Source: Photobacterium indicum
GTDB taxonomy: Bacteria; Pseudomonadota; Gammaproteobacteria; Enterobacterales; Vibrionaceae
DNA length: 64,000 nucleotides
Direction of reading: 5' to 3'
Assembly: GCF_003026215.1 (NCBI RefSeq)
Contig: NZ_PYOC01000002.1
Location: 806,001-870,000, forward strand
The notes under the pieces are model-generated. The model made no database searches. It had not been told where the DNA came from and was given only the letters and a program-made list of their open reading frames with translations. Shown here in pieces: positions 8,404-17,460 of this stretch. Position 1 is the stretch's first letter; each line of letters opens with the position of its first letter. The translations under genes and the position numbers were made by a program.

Positions 8404-8832
8404 TTAAAACATTGTCTCTTGATTCGTAGGGACATGATAAACCTCACCATGTTTTTTCATTCGGTCCATAACACTTAAGTCAAGTTCCATTTCAGTTACA
8501 TAGCTATCACCCACTGGGTAACTGCTAATTACCTTCGCACCTCGAATAATGCCATCAACAGCCCCATCAGTGCTTTCTACACCCAACTGCTGATCATCCA
8601 TTTCCGCTCTGGCGCTAATACGCATACCGTACACTTGTTCGGTTAATTCACGGTAAGCATCAATCTTAGATGCACGCATTGCACGTATGCGTTTTTCTTC
8701 GTTGGTACGACCTCGTTGTTCACTGATCGTCGCATAACCAACAGCAGTGATTACGTCGTTATTCTTGCGCATTTGCGTTAATGGCTGACAGCCGACTAAC
8801 AGCAATAAGCTCAAAATAATCCAGCGATGCAT
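8404..8832 (-). CDS. flgP: Outer-membrane lipoprotein FlgP
   Basis: A 142-residue lipoprotein with a type II signal (LLLLVGC, lipid Cys at about residue 15). In Vibrio FlgP forms, with FlgT and related proteins, the H-ring/basal-disk structure of the sheathed polar flagellum and is needed for motility and adhesion. The conserved stretch RAMRASKIDAYRELTEQVYG (about 49-68) is the LPP20-type core. It follows flgO by 8 bases on the same strand. Confidence 0.92.
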   Translation of the reverse strand: MHRWIILSLLLLVGCQPLTQMRKNNDVITAVGYATISEQRGRTNEEKRIRAMRASKIDAYRELTEQVYGMRISARAEMDDQQLGVESTDGAVDGIIRGAKVISSYPVGDSYVTEMELDLSVMDRMKKHGEVYHVPTNQETMF

Positions 8833-8840
8833 GACAACTC

Positions 8841-9476
8841 CTAAGGTTTTAATATTATCGTATTTCGATCAATACTTGTTGCTTCAGAACGGATAATAAC
8901 GCCATTCTGAATACGCATTTTGTTTAAAGAATCTAAATCACGACCAATCCGATCGGCGGGTAAGAAACCTTGAGCAGAAGCAATAACAACCCGTGAACGC
9001 ATACCTATAATACGTGCATTCACTAGTAAACCAGCCCCTTGGCGCAACATAGTGCCAGTCAGCACATAATCGACTGGTTGCTGCCCTGCGAGTTCTTTCC
9101 AGTTTCGGCTAAGGGAGAAGTCTCCGTTAGGCGTCACTTTAATGGCCCCTGTCGATTTGTAATCAACCACCGTAAAGCCGCGTTGCTGCATCTGATACAT
9201 GAAACTTTCACTGACCGTGTTACCCAGCCAGTTCGTTTCATTCATCTCTTGTAAATCAACAAAAGAAGTAACCGCTAGCGGGGTCTTTGCCGTCAAATAC
9301 TGATTAGAAACAATAAGTTGCTCTGTTAGCCCTTCGATAAAATAATCCAAGGTATGGCGTGGGGTTTCCGACAAAAGTAAAGGACTGCCCGTATAAAGTT
9401 CTTTTCCGTTATAAATCGGAGTTTGTGCACACGATGTGGTCAATACTGATAGTAGTATGACGATCCATTTATTCAT
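8841..9476 (-). CDS. flgO: Outer-membrane lipoprotein FlgO
   Basis: A 211-residue lipoprotein (signal LLSVLTTSC, lipid Cys at about 16) with a FlgO-type domain: VTSFVDLQEMNETNWLGNTV near 70-89 and QPVDYVLTGTMLRQGAGLLV near 130-149. In vibrios FlgO and FlgP are outer-membrane flagellar proteins needed for full motility. It lies between flgT (divergent, 234 bases away) and flgP, the conserved arrangement. Confidence 0.92.
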   Translation of the reverse strand: MNKWIVILLSVLTTSCAQTPIYNGKELYTGSPLLLSETPRHTLDYFIEGLTEQLIVSNQYLTAKTPLAVTSFVDLQEMNETNWLGNTVSESFMYQMQQRGFTVVDYKSTGAIKVTPNGDFSLSRNWKELAGQQPVDYVLTGTMLRQGAGLLVNARIIGMRSRVVIASAQGFLPADRIGRDLDSLNKMRIQNGVIIRSEATSIDRNTIILKP

Positions 9477-9710
9477 TCTAGCCAGCTCCGGATGAAAAGA
9501 AACTTGTAGCCTGTTATCGTTCGATTAAAGAAAAACTTTATCTATTATTTCCTAAATCTTATGAAAAATGCTTTTCGGAACACTCTTTGCATATCGTCCT
9601 AGCACAGAAAGCATAGAAAAGAGTTGAGCATTAACTTGATATAAAAAACGGTAAGTTTTATCTTCAGTTAATCGCTAACAAGCAAATTTCATACCCAAGT
9701 TGAGTGAGAC

Positions 9711-10847
9711 ATGAAAAAAAATACAATTAAGTGCTTAAGTGGCTTGTGTTTACTAATGGCATTTCAAGCGAATGCCGCTTGGTTAGAAGTCACAGGGAAA
9801 GCCCCTATCCTAGAAAGCGACAGTACCGCGCGTATCAATGCATTAGAAGATGCTACCTATCAAGCCATGCTGTATTCCGGTGCTGACATTGCTAGCTTTA
9901 ATCACATAAGGCCTTATTTAGCGACTGAAAAAGAAGAATACCAATTCAGTGGTAATTCAATTCGTCATGTCATGGTATTAAAGCAGAATAAAAAAAGCGG
10001 CAATATGTACGTTACGGCACGTATTGATGTGTATCCATCGGCAAATAGTTGCCACAAGAATCAATACAAGAAAGGAATACTGCTAGGAGAGTTTGACCTA
10101 ATATCACCACAGCATGCTTCTATGGGCAGTATTTATCAGATTGGTGATGATTTCACATCCTTATTACAACGCCAGATCCAAAGAAAATCACAGAGCTTTG
10201 TCGTATCGGGCGTCACGCAAGTGCCCATACGACCAGGGCAACCAACAGTAATGACGATGCTAGCGGAAGACAACGACGCACAATATATAGTGAATGGACA
10301 AATTACCGATCTTACCTCGACACTCGATCAGAAATTTATTAAAGATGATCAAGTCAATCGGCAGTTTGCAGCAACGTTGCAAGTTATAGATGGTAAAACG
10401 GGGGATATTTTATTCCAAAATAATTACCGAGAGATTGCAGAATGGCCTTTTGCCAAAACAAGCCAGGTAGACACGAAAAGTGCTCGCTTTTGGCAATCAA
10501 CTTATGGTCAAGCAGTACAACGTATAACCCGTAACATGATGCTTGATCTTGAAACAGCACTGTCTTGTCGAACCAGCCTACCTGAAGTTATTAATGTTCA
10601 TAATAATACTGTGCAGATCAATGCTGGCCGTATTCATGGTGTTAACCGTGGTGACCAGCTTCAGCTATGGCATAGTGCTGGGTTCATTGATCCAATGGGC
10701 ATTGCTCGAAATCGTATGGTACAAACAGACATCACATTAACGGTTGAACGTATCTACGAAAAATCAACAGAACTGTCTGTTGACCAAGCAAATCTTGCGA
10801 ACAGCATTCAACCTGGTGATTTACTGACCAAGCAAATCGACCGATAG
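9711..10847 (+). CDS. flgT: Flagellar H-ring protein FlgT
   Basis: FlgT builds the H ring around the LP ring in Na+-driven polar flagella and stabilises the MotX/MotY T ring. The 378 residues start with a Sec signal (MKKNTIKCLSGLCLLMAFQA, cleavage after ANA) and the N-terminal domain WLEVTGKAPILESDSTARIN, where helices typical of FlgT begin. A C-terminal SH3-like domain follows (GRIHGVNRGDQLQLWHSAGF near 307-326). Together with flgOP it shows that the polar flagellum type is encoded here. Confidence 0.93.
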   Translation: MKKNTIKCLSGLCLLMAFQANAAWLEVTGKAPILESDSTARINALEDATYQAMLYSGADIASFNHIRPYLATEKEEYQFSGNSIRHVMVLKQNKKSGNMYVTARIDVYPSANSCHKNQYKKGILLGEFDLISPQHASMGSIYQIGDDFTSLLQRQIQRKSQSFVVSGVTQVPIRPGQPTVMTMLAEDNDAQYIVNGQITDLTSTLDQKFIKDDQVNRQFAATLQVIDGKTGDILFQNNYREIAEWPFAKTSQVDTKSARFWQSTYGQAVQRITRNMMLDLETALSCRTSLPEVINVHNNTVQINAGRIHGVNRGDQLQLWHSAGFIDPMGIARNRMVQTDITLTVERIYEKSTELSVDQANLANSIQPGDLLTKQIDR

Positions 10848-10879
10848 CACTAATTACTTAAAAAGTTGAAAAATATGAG

Positions 10880-10885
10880 TATAAT
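10880..10885 (+). promoter_or_regulatory. -10 element of the tRNA-Arg promoter
   Basis: A consensus TATAAT ends 11 bases before the mature tRNA 5' end. No good -35 hexamer is visible at 16-18 bases. Confidence 0.5.
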
Positions 10886-10896
10886 GGTGGCCAAGT

Positions 10897-10973
10897 GCCC
10901 CCTTAGCTCAGCTGGATAGAGCGTCCCCCTCCTAAGGGGAAGGCCACAAGTTCGACTCTTGTAGGGGGCACCA
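10897..10973 (+). tRNA. tRNA-Arg (anticodon CCT)
   Basis: A 77-base cloverleaf with encoded CCA. Acceptor stem GCCCCCT pairs with AGGGGGC; the D arm is GCTC/GAGC; the anticodon stem TCCCC/GGGGA encloses loop CTCCTAA with anticodon CCT (reads AGG); and the T arm is ACAAG-TTCGACT-CTTGT. A promoter -10 lies just upstream. Confidence 0.97.
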
Positions 10974-10980
10974 TTTCAAA

Positions 10981-11013
10981 CATAGGCTTACAAAACCTTT
11001 CATCTTGTAAGCT
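10981..11013. other. 13-bp imperfect inverted repeat after tRNA-Arg
   Basis: CATAGGCTTACAA pairs with TTGTAAGCTTATG (one G.T pair) around a 7-base loop. It sits between the tRNA and the convergent barrel gene at 11051. No clear T tract follows on either strand, so it is a weak terminator or processing stem. Confidence 0.5.
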
Positions 11014-11050
11014 TATGCCTTTGATTGAGCTAGGTAACAAACCTTACTGC

Positions 11051-11545
11051 TTACATCTCGAAATCAATACTTATATAAATATTACCTAATTGCCCCAGCT
11101 CATGTTCTTTCCATTCATCAAGTGTATCAAATACCCGGTAGCCAAAATCAGCACTCATGGTGTCATTGATCTGATAACGGATACCAGTCTGACCGCCAAA
11201 TGTCCAATCATTCACATCATACAAACCGAACTTATATCCCACACTACCGCCAGCAAATGCCTGCCAACGACGAGTCTCTGATAATGGGTAAAGATAGTCA
11301 TAAGCCAAATGGATGCTGGTTACCCCTGAAGAAAAACCATGGGAGTAATTAGCAACTACGCGATGCTGCTCATCAAATATAACTCCTAAGCGAAATATCG
11401 GCTCAAACTCCAATGGTGCATAGTATTTCGTCCCATCCGTAATCCCAACCCCCATAAAAGATTGGGAATCTTCAACCGCACCAATAACAGAAAAGCTAAG
11501 TAGAGTAGTTAACAGTATGCTTTGTTTTAAAACATGTCTAAACAC
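11051..11545 (-). CDS. Small outer-membrane beta-barrel protein, unknown role
   Basis: 164 residues from a GTG start, with a Sec signal peptide ending about SFSVIGA. The mature part alternates hydrophobic and polar residues, has Gly/aromatic-rich turns (FAGGSVGYKFGLY, FGGQTGIRYQIND) and ends in an aromatic-flanked strand IYISIDFEM, as outer-membrane barrels do. The size suggests about eight strands (OmpA/PagL-like fold). The family was not recognised. It stands alone, convergent with the tRNA gene. The start has no good ribosome site. Confidence 0.7.
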   Translation of the reverse strand: MFRHVLKQSILLTTLLSFSVIGAVEDSQSFMGVGITDGTKYYAPLEFEPIFRLGVIFDEQHRVVANYSHGFSSGVTSIHLAYDYLYPLSETRRWQAFAGGSVGYKFGLYDVNDWTFGGQTGIRYQINDTMSADFGYRVFDTLDEWKEHELGQLGNIYISIDFEM

Positions 11546-11971
11546 AATAAAAACGCCGTTTTAAATGGAATTACAAACGTACTCAGGAGCGTAAATAATA
11601 GGAAGGTCTAGAAGGATTAATTCATATGAAGAATATCTCAAGAAAGCTAAATGAAGCTGCCTTATCATTTTATGATTAAAAACAAAAACTAATATTAGAA
11701 CATCGATTATTCAATCGTAGAAAAAGCTGATATTGGGAGGCAATTCGAATAAACCCCTAACTCAAATTAATAAGCGAGTGTGATAATAAATATGCAGCAG
11801 ACTACTGTGCCTTCAATTATTCCGGTTAGGGCACCAGAAACTTTAAAGGCTTAGCAATTTACGTTGCTAAGCCTTTTTCATTTATCTTACCATGAGTTAA
11901 AAGAATGCTTTCAACTTATACCAACCTAGACAAGCACCTGACCATTTACTTATCCAAAAGGATATTAATCA
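11546..11971. other. Gene-free gap between barrel protein and porin
   Basis: 426 AT-rich bases. The only clear signal is the hairpin at 11846-11880. No convincing ORF, tRNA or long repeat was found. Confidence 0.6.
11846..11880. terminator. Strong 13-bp hairpin terminator, usable both ways
   Basis: AAAGGCTTAGCAA (11846-11858) and TTGCTAAGCCTTT (11865-11877) enclose a 6-base loop. On the plus strand TTTTTC follows; on the minus strand a T-rich TTTAAAGTTTC follows. It probably ends the porin transcript (stop at 11972, minus), but it would also end any plus-strand RNA, for which no gene is visible upstream. Confidence 0.7.
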
Positions 11972-13078
11972 TTAGAATGCATAAATTAAGTTAAATCCGC
12001 CGCCGTTTTCTGTAGATTTAGCACCACCAAACTCACTCAACTCATAGCTATGAAGTTCTACCGAAGCAATAACACCTGCTGCAAATGCATAAGAAACACC
12101 GCCAGCAATAATATCTCGCTTACCTGTCGCCCCTACACTGTTGTCATCGAAATCAATGCTTGAGTAATAAGCAAATGGCTTAATACCAAAGTCCATTAGG
12201 TAACTAGTGTAAATATCAAACGCGTTGGCATCAGCCCACTTTCCGTCAGGACCAAATAAGCCAGCTTTATGAATTTTGGTACCTTGAGTATAAGCAGCGG
12301 CAACTTTAAGGCCATCAACTTCATAATGACCCGCAAACGTTAATGCCTTCTGGCTATCACCGTCGTTTAGGCCAATGTTACTTGAACCCGATTCCACTTT
12401 TACTTTGTTCTCAAGGTAAGTCGTACCAAGGCTAAGACCAAAATCGAAATCGTAACTTACAGCAGCTGCGTAGTTATAATCACGGCTGACTTTTTCACCA
12501 GTTAACTTCGCGTCTTGATCAGTTAACTCTGCATTATAGCCATCCGTTGATAGACCGTAATGCGCCGAAACATTCAAGCCATTCTGGCTGTAACGGTAAG
12601 CAATCAACTCGTCACCACGACCCGTTGCCGCAAACCCACCATCAGCACCTTCTGAATAAATAGGTGTCGCATCAGGATCGATAATGACCATATTATCCAT
12701 GTAACGCGCAACATCATGATAAGCAGACCACTGCTTGCCAAAACGCAGATTACCTAAATCTTCATTATTAATAGTTATATAGCTAAGACGATTTCGGAAA
12801 TTGCTACTACCCGAATTTGGTGAATTAACAAACTGATCCCACTCAAGTTTGAAATCAATGCTCCAGTCATTAGCCATTTTTCGTTCAGCGGCAATATTGA
12901 AGATACTACGACCCAAACTTAAGTCAGCTTCATCAGCCCACATAGGTTCAGCTAAATCAAGAACGGCTACGCCGCCTAGCTCCAGTTTATTAGTGTCATC
13001 CTGATAAATAACCTGTGCAAAAGCTTGTCCAGATAGAAGAGCTGCAGATATGAATACAGGTAATAATGCTTTTTTCAT
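11972..13078 (-). CDS. General porin (trimeric outer-membrane porin family)
   Basis: 368 residues from the ATG at 13078, with a Sec signal (MKKALLPVFISAALLSGQ, cleavage AFA). A longer in-frame start (13186) is rejected because its 36 extra residues come before the signal peptide. The mature protein starts with strand KLELGGVAVLDLAE, has porin landmarks such as NEDLGNLRFGKQWSAYHDV near 130-148, and ends GGGFNLIYAF with the terminal Phe required by the BAM machinery. It is less like the other two porins than they are like each other, and lacks their shared leader. Confidence 0.9.
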   Translation of the reverse strand: MKKALLPVFISAALLSGQAFAQVIYQDDTNKLELGGVAVLDLAEPMWADEADLSLGRSIFNIAAERKMANDWSIDFKLEWDQFVNSPNSGSSNFRNRLSYITINNEDLGNLRFGKQWSAYHDVARYMDNMVIIDPDATPIYSEGADGGFAATGRGDELIAYRYSQNGLNVSAHYGLSTDGYNAELTDQDAKLTGEKVSRDYNYAAAVSYDFDFGLSLGTTYLENKVKVESGSSNIGLNDGDSQKALTFAGHYEVDGLKVAAAYTQGTKIHKAGLFGPDGKWADANAFDIYTSYLMDFGIKPFAYYSSIDFDDNSVGATGKRDIIAGGVSYAFAAGVIASVELHSYELSEFGGAKSTENGGGFNLIYAF

Positions 13079-13314
13079 TGTTGTTAAATATTCTTTGATA
13101 TTGTGTATGTATTTCGAATGTTGCCACAAAGACATATAGAACTCTAGACGTCTGCTGGCAATTGATATTTTTTTATGTTTTTTCACAAGAAAACATCAGA
13201 GTAACAATCAGGCAACGATGTACGCCAATGAGTAACATCCACCTCACATATGAATCTGGTTGTGGCGATGTAATTTAGCGGAAATATTGGTTATCACAAA
13301 ATGTAGATACAAAA

Positions 13315-13350
13315 AAACCTCGCCGAAGTATTTATCTTCAAACGAGGTTT
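13315..13350 (-). terminator. Terminator of tRNA-Ala
   Basis: AAACCTCG/CGAGGTTT outer stem with an inner GAAG/CTTC stem, followed on the minus strand by TTTTTTT. It lies 54 bases after the tRNA 3' end. Confidence 0.8.
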
Positions 13351-13403
13351 ATTGTTTTCATACTCATCCATTTCTCAATTATAAGAAAAATAGATAATTA
13401 ATT

Positions 13404-13479
13404 TGGTGGAGCTATGCGGGATCGAACCGCAGACCTCTTCGCTGCCAGCGAAGCGCTCTCCCAGCTGAGCTATAGCCCC
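13404..13479 (-). tRNA. tRNA-Ala (anticodon GGC)
   Basis: A 76-base cloverleaf on the minus strand with encoded CCA. Acceptor GGGGCTA pairs with TAGCTCC; D arm GCTC/GAGC; anticodon stem CTTCG/CGAAG with loop CTGGCAG, anticodon GGC; T arm TGCGG-TTCGATC-CCGCA. It stands alone with its own terminator. Confidence 0.97.
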
Positions 13480-13746
13480 AAATTGTTTACCAATCATAAA
13501 AACTTAATCATTTCATGTCAATAGAATCAATGTAAGTACAAAATATAGAATCAAATTCTGTGAATTTGATCAAACATCTCCAATTTTTGAAATTCAATCT
13601 AATTCTATAAGGTCTTATATTTTGAGTAAGCAAGGCTACGCTTATTAATATTTGTAAAATATGATTTTGTTCTACTCTAAGTATGTAAGCAAAGCCAAGC
13701 AGACAAAATTTATGAGACATGGACACTAAATAATGGAGTGAATATT

Positions 13747-13923
13747 ATGAAAAAGCTAGCGACTATCTGTACCGCGATAATGTTGTCAGCAAGTTTTAGT
13801 ACTTCAGCTTTTATACTCGCAGGTCAAGAGGCAGATTTACCCGAAGAAGCGGTTAAAGAGTGTGCAACAGCTAAAAACTTCATTGTTTGTATTAATAATT
13901 ACAAACAGATGCATAAAAAATAA
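13747..13923 (+). CDS. Small secreted protein of 58 residues, unknown
   Basis: Start ATG at 13747 with GGAG 8 bases upstream; an in-frame GTG at 13738 overlaps that site and is rejected. It has a Sec signal (MKKLATICTAIMLSASFSTSA) and a short acidic mature part with two Cys nine residues apart (CATAKNFIVC), which could form a disulphide in the periplasm. It ends next to a terminator hairpin. Not recognised, but the ribosome site, signal peptide and terminator all support a real gene. Confidence 0.7.
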   Translation: MKKLATICTAIMLSASFSTSAFILAGQEADLPEEAVKECATAKNFIVCINNYKQMHKK

Positions 13924-13926
13924 TTA

Positions 13927-13960
13927 AAAAAAGGAAGAGATTAACCCTCTTCCTTTAAAT
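13927..13960. terminator. Bidirectional terminator between the small protein gene and gltX
   Basis: AAGGAAGAG (13931-13939) pairs with CTCTTCCTT (13947-13955). T runs follow on both strands, strongest on the minus strand (7 T), so it ends gltX and probably also the small plus-strand gene. Confidence 0.85.
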
Positions 13961-13981
13961 GAACGTTTAACAACACAATTA

Positions 13982-15406
13982 TTATGCGTTTGCTTCACGC
14001 TCAGCAATGAATGCTAGTGCCATAGTAATACGATTAACAACACGCTCTTTACCAATCAACATCATGGTTGCATCAACCGAAGGCGATTGGCCTTGACCGG
14101 TAACAGCAACACGTAAAGGCATACCTACTTTACCCATACCAACTTCAAGTTCGGTACATGTATCTGCAATTACTGCATGCAGGTTTTCGGTATTCCAGTC
14201 TTCAAGTGCTTCTACTTTAGATAACACTAAAGCTAATGCATCTTTTGCGACAGGGCGTAAATGCTTCTTCGCAGCGCCAGCTTCAAACTCGCTAAAATCT
14301 TGGTAGAAGTAGCGCGATTGATCAGCTAGTTCGATTAACGTATTACAACGCTCGCCAACTAATCCAATGACATCGGTAATTTTAGGGCCATTTGCTGTAT
14401 CAATTTCTTTTTGATCGAGGTGCCATTGCAGGTACTTTGCAACATACTCAGGTTCAGCAGTCTTAATGTAATGGTTATTCAACCACAGTAGCTTATCTGT
14501 GTTGAATGCAGACGCTGATTTACTGATTGATTCAAGACTAAATAAGTTAATCATCTCTTCCATAGAGAAGATCTCTTGATCACCATGAGACCAACCTAAA
14601 CGGATTAAGTAATTAAGTAATGCCTGAGGTAAATAACCTTCATCACGATACTGCATCACGCTAACCGCACCATGGCGCTTAGACAATTTAGCGCCATCAT
14701 CACCAAGGATCATCGCACAGTGTGCGAATTCTGGTACTGGTGCACCGAGTGCTTCATAAATATTGATCTGACGAGGGGTATTGTTAATGTGATCTTCACC
14801 ACGAACAACCTGAGTAATACCCATATCCCAATCATCAATTACAACACAGAAGTTATATGTTGGACTGCCATCAGTACGACGAATAATTAGATCATCAAGC
14901 TCGCTATTGGCAATTTCGATGCGACCACGTACTTTATCTTCAAATACAACCGTACCTTCTTTCGGGTTACGGAATCGAATACAGAATGCGCTATCTTCTG
15001 TTGCTGCTGCATTTGCTGCTACAATTTTTGGATGATTAGCATCGTAACGAGGCTTAACACCAGCTGCCATTTGCTCTTCACGAAGTTCGTCTAATAACGC
15101 TTTCGGGCAATAGCACTTATACGCTTTGTCTTCAGCTAATAGTTGATCGACTAACTGATTATAACGATCAAAACGCTTAGTCTGGTAATAAGGACCTTCA
15201 TCCCAATCCATTCCTAACCATTCCATACCTTCAAGAATGGCATCGATCGCTTCTTGTGTAGAGCGTTCAAGGTCAGTATCTTCGATACGAAGTACAAATT
15301 CGCCGCCCATGTGCTTAGCAAATAACCATGAATACAGTGCTGTACGAGCACCACCTACGTGCAGAAAGCCTGTTGGGCTTGGTGCAAAGCGAGTTTTAAC
15401 CGTCAT
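13982..15406 (-). CDS. gltX: Glutamyl-tRNA synthetase
   Basis: Class I synthetase that charges tRNA-Glu. The start is set at the ATG 15406 ([19 protein letters not shown]) with AAGGT upstream, giving 474 residues, the usual length. An in-frame start 25 codons earlier adds a non-homologous stretch and is rejected. It shows the HIGH-type motif [12 protein letters not shown] at 8-19, a Cys cluster CYC near 99-101, and the KLSKR motif near 237-241 ([13 protein letters not shown]). Alone on its transcript. Confidence 0.97.
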   Translation of the reverse strand: MTVKTRFAPSPTGFLHVGGARTALYSWLFAKHMGGEFVLRIEDTDLERSTQEAIDAILEGMEWLGMDWDEGPYYQTKRFDRYNQLVDQLLAEDKAYKCYCPKALLDELREEQMAAGVKPRYDANHPKIVAANAAATEDSAFCIRFRNPKEGTVVFEDKVRGRIEIANSELDDLIIRRTDGSPTYNFCVVIDDWDMGITQVVRGEDHINNTPRQINIYEALGAPVPEFAHCAMILGDDGAKLSKRHGAVSVMQYRDEGYLPQALLNYLIRLGWSHGDQEIFSMEEMINLFSLESISKSASAFNTDKLLWLNNHYIKTAEPEYVAKYLQWHLDQKEIDTANGPKITDVIGLVGERCNTLIELADQSRYFYQDFSEFEAGAAKKHLRPVAKDALALVLSKVEALEDWNTENLHAVIADTCTELEVGMGKVGMPLRVAVTGQGQSPSVDATMMLIGKERVVNRITMALAFIAEREANA

Positions 15407-15622
15407 GTAAATGTACCTTATGAATACAGGATCAGGCAGTGAGGGCCACTGCATTAAGATTATTGCGGGGTATTTTAACACTGTGAAGTAAATCTACAAT
15501 CACCAGTGATAAGAACAAAGAAAGAGTGAGTCACCCCACCATATTCACAATCGATGAGGTGCAATAAGTAATGATGGATATTCGCGGGCTGATAAATAGT
15601 AATTATAGAGATATCTACTTCA

Positions 15623-16264
15623 TTATTTTAAGTTTTTCATAGCCCACTGCATGAACTGTTGCTGCTCATCTGCAGATAAATCACGAAACGTATTATGCAA
15701 AAACGTCATTTTGGCTGCCGGATTCGGTGCTACCGATTGAGGATCAATTGCAGTGTAACCTACACTAGCCGTACTAATAGACACTGCGGCACGCCCTTCT
15801 TGCCCTTGATTATAAGCCTGTAACTCTTGCTGATAATCGCGGAAAGATTGCATCCCACTAGCATTTAATACATCAATTTTGTAATTAATATTTTTGCCAT
15901 TAACATCCGTAAAAACAAAGGATGGCGATTTCTCAAAGGCCTTAGCTTCTTGAATCGTGCGCATTTTATCGTAAGTAAGCGATAACGGCTGATCGTTAGC
16001 GTTAAATTTCAATATATACGATGGAGAATTATATTTACGGCGCTTCGCATCTTCAAAAACAATTTGTCCGACCGTAATTAGAATTTGATTTTCACCTTTT
16101 TGAACACCAACTTGTTGTTCTGAAGAAAAAATACCATTACCAGCTTTGCCACCGTTCACTATTATTGGGTTAATTTCTGGTTGAAGTGTTAATACTGTAT
16201 CTGCAACAGCTTGCCCACTTCCAAATATCAATAAGATCGCAACGCCGAGTGATTTCATTTTCAT
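15623..16264 (-). CDS. DUF2057 (YccT-type) periplasmic protein
   Basis: 213 residues from ATG 16264, chosen because AGGG lies 8 bases upstream. Signal peptide to about QAVA, mature start DTVLTLQPEINPIIVNGGKAG, then EQQVGVQKGENQILITVGQI and a terminal LSADEQQQFMQWAMKNLK. These are hallmarks of the DUF2057 family, of unknown biochemistry. It lies 71 bases behind a porin with an intervening terminator, so it probably gets only read-through. A paralogue is at 18174. Confidence 0.85.
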   Translation of the reverse strand: MKMKSLGVAILLIFGSGQAVADTVLTLQPEINPIIVNGGKAGNGIFSSEQQVGVQKGENQILITVGQIVFEDAKRRKYNSPSYILKFNANDQPLSLTYDKMRTIQEAKAFEKSPSFVFTDVNGKNINYKIDVLNASGMQSFRDYQQELQAYNQGQEGRAAVSISTASVGYTAIDPQSVAPNPAAKMTFLHNTFRDLSADEQQQFMQWAMKNLK

Positions 16265-16290
16265 AATATTTACCCTGTAATACAACAAGA

Positions 16291-16312
16291 AAGGGCGAAC
16301 GTCTTCGCCCTT
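16291..16312 (-). terminator. Hairpin between porin and DUF2057 gene
   Basis: AAGGGCGAA-CGTC-TTCGCCCTT, followed on the minus strand by TTTCTTGTTG. It looks like a partial terminator that would limit downstream DUF2057 expression relative to the porin. Confidence 0.7.
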
Positions 16313-16335
16313 GGGTTAATGGTTGAACCTACAAA

Positions 16336-17460
16336 TTAGAAGTAGTATTCAACACCTACAGATAACTCATCAAATGAACCTGATTTCCAGCGCTCTTTAC
16401 CATCAGCGCCCACAGCTTGATCACCAAAGTCATTGGTACGCGCACGCGCATACAGCACAGCTGATGGGTCAACGAAGTACATGGCTTGAACTGAGATGAC
16501 ATCATCATCTGTATTCTTTATGGTTTTCCCATCAACTTCTAACTCAAAATTGGCTGCATATGCCGCTTTAAACTGCCAATCACCAGTTGTGTACATCAGA
16601 CCAGTAGAAATAGCGTCTTGCTTCTCATCACGCCCTAATTTCGTAGATGCTTCCATGTATTTGTACTGAGCGAAGAATGAAATACCGTTATCAAACCAAC
16701 CTTGAAGACCTAGCAAATACGTGTCGTTTCCCCAATCTTGACCTTCCGATTCAATATTACGGTTACCTTCATACGCGGCATCAAACTGCAAAAAGCCTAT
16801 GTTATAGTGCGCGGCAAGACCGCCCCAATAATCATCGCCAGACCCAGTACTTGCAGAATCACCTGCACCGACAGCTACATCAAAACTTAGCCCGCCCGCA
16901 TAAGTTGGAGAATCCCAACGAATGGTATTAGATTGACGATCTTGGTATTTAGCGCCACCAATTGAACCGCCCCAATCATACACATCACCTAAACCAGGAT
17001 TCGATGCTGGCCAATCAATCAACTCATAAATAGGTGTTAATACACGCCCTAAACGAACTTGACCTAAACTATCACTCTCAAAACCAACAAAAGTGTCACG
17101 CTCACCAAGACCAGCCCCCTCGCCACCAAAGCTAGGGTCGACATAACCACCTTCGATCTGCCAAATAAATTTAGGACCGAAGTTTTTAAATTGCTTTGAG
17201 CCACGGAAACCAATACGTGACTCATTATTTAATTGAGTGCCGCTCATCTCATCATTTTTTGTTGACGAATAGTCAGAATGGTTTTTATTGTAATCATAAT
17301 CACGATACGCCGCCTGAAGTGCGATAATACCGTAAACTTCATATGATGCTGAATCTTGTAATTGTTGGCTATCAACCCCATCGCCATCAGCTGCAAAAAC
17401 AGAAGCTGATAACACTAAAGAAGAGACTGCTAAACCTAAGATCGTTTTTTTAAATTCCAT
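16336..17460 (-). CDS. Outer-membrane porin (OmpH/OmpL-like)
   Basis: 374 residues with a Sec signal (MEFKKTILGLAVSSLVLSAS, cleavage VFA/ADG). It has porin landmarks: VYGIIALQAAYRDYDYN first strand, NESRIGFRGSKQF, GRVLTPIYELIDWPASNPGL constriction-loop region near 119-138, and a C-terminal FDELSVGVEYYF strand ending in Phe. It is close in layout to the porin at 19080, including the ATGGA start, AGGAGTT ribosome site and the leader motif at 17503-17516. Photobacterium has pressure- and ToxR-regulated porins of this kind; which one this is cannot be told here. Confidence 0.92.
   Translation of the reverse strand: MEFKKTILGLAVSSLVLSASVFAADGDGVDSQQLQDSASYEVYGIIALQAAYRDYDYNKNHSDYSSTKNDEMSGTQLNNESRIGFRGSKQFKNFGPKFIWQIEGGYVDPSFGGEGAGLGERDTFVGFESDSLGQVRLGRVLTPIYELIDWPASNPGLGDVYDWGGSIGGAKYQDRQSNTIRWDSPTYAGGLSFDVAVGAGDSASTGSGDDYWGGLAAHYNIGFLQFDAAYEGNRNIESEGQDWGNDTYLLGLQGWFDNGISFFAQYKYMEASTKLGRDEKQDAISTGLMYTTGDWQFKAAYAANFELEVDGKTIKNTDDDVISVQAMYFVDPSAVLYARARTNDFGDQAVGADGKERWKSGSFDELSVGVEYYF

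Noticed and set aside
13079..13186. 36-codon N-terminal extension of the first porin
   Set aside because: It would precede a perfect signal peptide.
13508..13726. 72-codon minus frame upstream of tRNA-Ala
   Set aside because: Very AT-rich, no ribosome site, no domain or signal; probably chance.
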